In this document: positions 40,946 to 64,000 of the stretch, in pieces | Numbering within the stretch: the first letter of the stretch is position 1 | How the letters are laid out: every line of letters begins with the position of its first letter | NCBI RefSeq assembly: GCF_000321225.1 | Contig: NW_004450660.1 | Coordinates: 1,090,118-1,154,117 of the forward strand | DNA length: 64,000 bases | Source of the DNA: Odobenus rosmarus divergens | Taxonomy: Eukaryota; Chordata; Mammalia; Carnivora; Odobenidae | Direction of reading: 5' to 3' | The notes under the pieces: generated by a model | What the model was told of the DNA's origin: nothing | The model's database searches: none | Seen by the model: the letters and a program-made list of their open reading frames with translations, nothing else | Made by a program: the position numbers and the translations under genes

Positions 40946-42949
40946 TTTACTTCATTTTTAAAGATGGCTGGAGGATCTGTTACATTTTGGTTCTCCTTAA
41001 AGGGTTACCATGGTTTCAGTTTTGAGTTTTCCTTCCTCTTGTTCCCATCCACCACATACAAGAATACAGTTACACTATAAGCTTTTGAGAGACAAGGAAT
41101 CTTATCGTGATCTTATAAGGCCCAGTGTCCAGCATAGGACTTGTTCTCTATATAATGCCATCTGTTGTGTAATGACAGAATAATAAAAACAATGGTAAAA
41201 AGCGATTTTTTATTCCACTCCCTGGAACAAGACTTTTTTTCTGTACCAACTCCTGGAAGTCTTGTCATCAAAAAGAATGAAAGATCCATGTACATAGGTA
41301 GACTTTACACACTTTATCGTAAAAGGAATGTGTTATGTAAGACTGGGCAATAAACTTTTTCTCTAGCGATTAGGTGAGAAAATAGCTCTGCTTCTTTAAA
41401 CTGAAAATTTATTTAGCTTCACTATTTTTCTATGAATCCGTATTTAATACCCTGGACACAGACTACATAAACTATGAGAATATAAGCAGTCAAAATTACA
41501 AATGCCTATATGGAATCTTTACAGTTTATTAAAAAAAAAAGAATCTGCAGATACTAAGTTCATGCAAATGAATGAGTCTCTATACTTCTTGGACATGGCA
41601 GAATGGAATCTAAGACTGCATTTATAGTTTGGATTAGCCAAGTTTTGCTATGAAGAAAACATTTTTCCTAGTATTAAGTACAAGGCAGGCTGTTGGAGAC
41701 ATTTTCTTCATGATTCAGATGCTTGACTTGGTCTGTGGTGGCTCATGCTGTGGGCAAGCAGATCAGGACACTGTTTAATGGCTCTGTCCACAGGGCATGC
41801 TCACTACAACATTTCTAAAGTTAATCACTTGCACTTAATTTCAAGCCATTTTTTTTTTAACTTTGAAAACTCTAAACGCCTCATTGAGGACAGTACATAC
41901 AACATGTGCCAAGCCTCTGGTTTCAAAGTTCAGCTTTGGCTGGACAAAAGGTCGAAATATATCTTTCACAGCAGGGAAAGTGTAATTTTCCATGTCTTTA
42001 CGATGTTTAGAAATGGTTGAAGTGATTTTCCCCTAAAATTTCCATAAATAAATAACGTTTACCAGTGGAGTAACTTTAATTTTTAAGATGCCTTGGCCAA
42101 AATGTTGAAAGTAACTCTTTACCTTCCTATCCATAATCCAGTCTTCAGCCTCAGCCTCTGTATGTTCTCTTGGAGGGGAGAATCAAAGGTGACCCCAGCA
42201 TAAAAGCAGACCTGTCGTGTGTGGACTAAAAGTATGGAAAGTTTCAGCTTCTAGAAAGGTTCTCAACTTGTGAGCAAAAACCTCAACTCTGTCATTTAAT
42301 ATGACATGTTTTAGCAACAGTTGGGGGAAGAATTCTGATGTCCGAGATCACTCTCCTCTGCAAGTCTCTGTAGGGTCCTGCCATACTTTTCTGAGTATTT
42401 GCATCTGCCTTATCCATGGACCGTACAGGAGACTTTTCTCTTCCACATTTTTAAACTTTCTTTTCCATACATATTGTTATTTCTGGCTTCCTGCCTCAAG
42501 ACAATCCTATACCAAGTCGACTTGACATAATGACTTGAACTTGCAGGATTTACTTCTGTGGGCTACCCATGACTTGTTAGTGAATGTTTCTGTGTACTTT
42601 GCTTAAAGTTGTTCAGTGTGGATATGGATCTGCCAGGAGTTAGACTTACCTCTCCCAATGAAGAGCAAATGGCCAGAAGGCACCTGTAAGAGTGGGTATG
42701 TCTGTTAAGCCTTGTCCTCCCTTCTCCACCCATCCACTTGACCACAGGACTAGTTTTCTTTTTGACCCTAAGCAAATGTTTGGCCTTCTGGGGCAGAGGT
42801 AGAGTTTTTTAGACTCAATTTAGGGCCTCGGATATACTGTTTTGCTCTTCTACAGGTCTATCAAGTATGTACCCCTGGGTCACCCCCTGGACTATTTAGT
42901 AATTAATAACCTCTAGGATTGTTCTAATTTTGGGGGGTACATGCGCAGT
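40946..42949. other. Intergenic stretch just upstream of the CpG island
   Basis: Single-copy-looking and repeat-poor. Short open frames match nothing known. It may hold promoter-proximal regulatory DNA, which I cannot show. Confidence 0.5.
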
Positions 42950-43604
42950 TTTTATTTTATGAATGTCTCCTCTGAACTGTGCAAGTCTCTTCAAATTCTT
43001 TGCCTTGTCGATCTTTTGCCCGTTCTTCTGTACTGTCGCTATCTTCCAAAGCCTGTGTGGCCAAGGACCACTTCCACCGGCCACTCCAGGAGCCAGGATA
43101 TGCCGGTTTGCACCCCGCATTCCTCAGGTCTCTTCGGGGAAACCGCAAAGTGCCTGGTCGCTGTCTTCTCATTCTGGACTGACCCTGCCGTCCATCAGTC
43201 ACTTCTCCCATTTTCCGGGGCTTTCTCTTGTGCATCAGTCTACTGCACCGATCACCTCCTTTCTTTTCACTTGGGGATGTCTGTCGAGTTGTCCCTCCAC
43301 ATCTCCTGCTGCCCTCCCCCGCGTCCTACCGGACTAGAGTGTCCGTCCGTCAAGTCTCCGCTGCCCCGGCCGGCTCTTCGGCCTCGACTGCCCGGACGTG
43401 GGTCCGTCCCATGCCCGAGTTTCCATTCGTCCCCCACTTGCCTCCAATTCGGCAGGAACTTTACTCCAGCCGAGAGGGGAAGGGCGGATGAGCGCCGGTG
43501 CGCATCGGACCGTCCGCAGCGAGCGCGGGGTGCGGGGTGCGGCGTGGGGCTCCGGGCGGGGTGGGCGTGCGAGCGGGCCGGGGGCGTCGCGGGCCGCCCT
43601 GCCC

Positions 43605-43610
43605 TATAAG
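43605..43610 (+). promoter_or_regulatory. TATA-like element upstream of MIER3
   Basis: TATAAG in the context CCCTATAAGGGG, 149 bp upstream of the ATG, surrounded by GC-rich sequence. Its use is inferred only; many CpG-island promoters do not rely on TATA boxes. Confidence 0.4.
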
Positions 43611-43652
43611 GGGCCGAGCCGCCTCCGCCGCCGGGCGGGTGCCGGGCGGACC

Positions 43653-43653
<1 letters not shown>

Positions 43654-43683
<30 letters not shown>
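43654..43683 (+). repeat. (CGG)10 trinucleotide repeat in the presumed MIER3 5' UTR
   Basis: Ten uninterrupted CGG units end 70 bp before the ATG. Repeats of this kind in a CpG-island 5' UTR can vary in length. In frame +1 it would read as poly-Ala, but no upstream start is supported. Confidence 0.95.
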
Positions 43684-43684
<1 letters not shown>

Positions 43685-43688
43685 TGCG

Positions 43689-43693
43689 ATTGG
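43689..43693 (-). promoter_or_regulatory. Inverted CCAAT box (NF-Y-type)
   Basis: GATTGGCTC contains ATTGG, the reverse complement of CCAAT, 61 bp upstream of the start codon. The family-typical NF-Y core is intact. If the TATA-like box is used this element lies inside the 5' UTR, so one of the two is probably not functional in the usual way. Confidence 0.4.
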
Positions 43694-43753
43694 CTCAGGC
43701 GCCCCATCCGGGGACTGGGCTCGGCGCTGCTCGTTCGCCCTAAAGGTACCAAT

Positions 43754-62904
<19,151 letters not shown>

Positions 62905-64000
62905 GTAAGAAACTCTTGGGATCAAGAGAGGGAAATGAAAGGGGATGCTCATTTGGGGATTAGAATAACAAAATATTGTAAAGGATGGAGCAGTCCTATT
63001 ACACTTTCGTAAGATCTGTGTTCATCTTCATAGCCAATAATTTTTTCCTTTTCTTGCCCTCTATTTTTAGACGTACCAGAGATTATTCAAATACAAATTA
63101 GTTACCCCCCTGTCACCTCCACTTTCTTGAAGAAATAGTTACAGAACAAAGCAGACCCCAGAGATGACAATATATCCAAAGTAATTAAAAAGAATGATTT
63201 TATGATTTCATTGAAAAGAAAAGTTGTTTTTTCTTTTTTTAAAACCAAACAGGAAATGAAAAGGAGATTAAAGATAAAAAACATGTATTATAATATATTC
63301 CATTGAATTTATTACAAGGAAAGTATTTTTAGTAATCATGTAATAAAATTTTTACAATACTTAGGCTTTGTTTTGTGTGTGTCAAGGAAAATGGTTAATT
63401 TCAGTAGTTTTGTCATTATATAAGTAATTGCATGCACCATAGCTTTCGTTAAGTATATAGTGAAATAATACTCAGTAATAGTCTATAAGTGATTTGGAAA
63501 AATAGAAAAGCTAAAAACAGTACATTTAAACTTGTACGTTGAGATAGTCTGTTGAAATGTTTTCTTATAAAAGTTGCCCTTTTGAGAAGATTATTTTTAA
63601 GCTCTCCTAATCTCAAAAACTAAATACTGGTTTTTACTTTAGTTCAAACTATATTTTATCTTTATGGTGGACTACTATTTTTTTTTTTAAGATTTTATTT
63701 ATTTATTTGACAGAGACACTGCGAGAGAGGGAACACAAGCAGGGGGAGTGGGAGAGGGAGAAGCAGGCCTCTTGCTGAGCAGGGAGCCTGATACGGGGCT
63801 CGATCCCAGGACCCTGGGATCATCACCCGAGCTGAAGGCAGACAATGACTGAGCCACCCTGGCGCCCCTATGGTGGACTACTCTTGATGGGGACCTGGTC
63901 CCCATTGTCTTCGAATGAAGGACTTCAGGTTTCCTCTGCCCCAAACAGATCTGAGGTCACTCACATTAGCGTCTTCTGAGAAGTTAAATGGGATTTAGTC
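62905..64000 (+). other. MIER3: MIER3 intron 9, 5' part (runs off the window)
   Basis: No exon with the expected SANT-domain start is present. One antisense Can-SINE (63,677-63,868) lies near the end. The rest shows nothing recognisable. Confidence 0.75.
63677..63868 (-). mobile_element. Can-SINE, reverse, in intron 9
   Basis: Full-length copy with perfect 14-bp duplication TATGGTGGACTACT at 63,663-63,676 and 63,869-63,882. The 81-aa minus-strand frame over it is SINE sequence. Confidence 0.96.

Noticed and set aside
42941..43609. 222-aa plus-strand open frame ahead of MIER3
   Set aside because: It crosses the promoter and ends before the MIER3 start in another frame, with no conserved domain. 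Treated as a CpG-island shadow.

Overview
This is nuclear DNA from a mammal of the order Carnivora. The marker is the tRNA-Lys-derived Can-SINE family (head like GCGCCTGGGTGGCTCAG, a CT-rich middle, then an AATAAA-type A-rich tail), of which I count about two dozen copies on both strands. The copies have the GAACACAAGCAGGGGGAG-type body and lack the canid-type head, so I infer a non-canid arctoid carnivore (bear, seal or weasel group). Species cannot be fixed from the sequence alone. L1, MIR, MaLR-LTR and hAT-type fossils make up much of the rest.

Layout. Positions 1 to about 42,900 are intergenic and repeat-rich. They hold antisense L1 3' ends, a 4.3-kb sense L1 that was interrupted by a SINE, by an unnamed old repeat and by a full-length KPNA2 (importin alpha-1) retropseudogene (about 25,729-27,691), a SINE-split MaLR LTR (33,258-33,880), a GA-rich ancient repeat tract (about 8.1-10.8 kb), and repeat-poor stretches that look like candidate regulatory DNA (11.4-12.1 kb and 37.7-38.6 kb). 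From about 43.0 to 45.2 kb there is a CpG-island promoter.

The one clear functional gene is MIER3, on the plus strand. It starts at the ATG at 43,754 and its first nine coding exons (residues 1-276 of about 550) lie in the window, all with GT/AG junctions and an unbroken reading frame. Exon 1 has only 9 coding bases, exon 2 is a 25-nt microexon, and exons 7-9 encode the ELM2 domain that binds HDAC1/2. The window ends in intron 9, just before the SANT domain, so the 3' half of the gene is missing here.

Most notable lead: 20.5 kb upstream of exon 1, at 23,098-23,217, there is an exon-like 120-bp block. It has a strong 3' splice site, a good 5' splice site, an upstream in-frame stop, and an ATG in good context whose nine codons end in the phase needed to splice onto MIER3 exon 2. 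It may be an alternative 5' exon giving MIER3 a different N-terminus. This is inference and needs RNA evidence. I found no RNA genes, CRISPR arrays or intact second protein gene.
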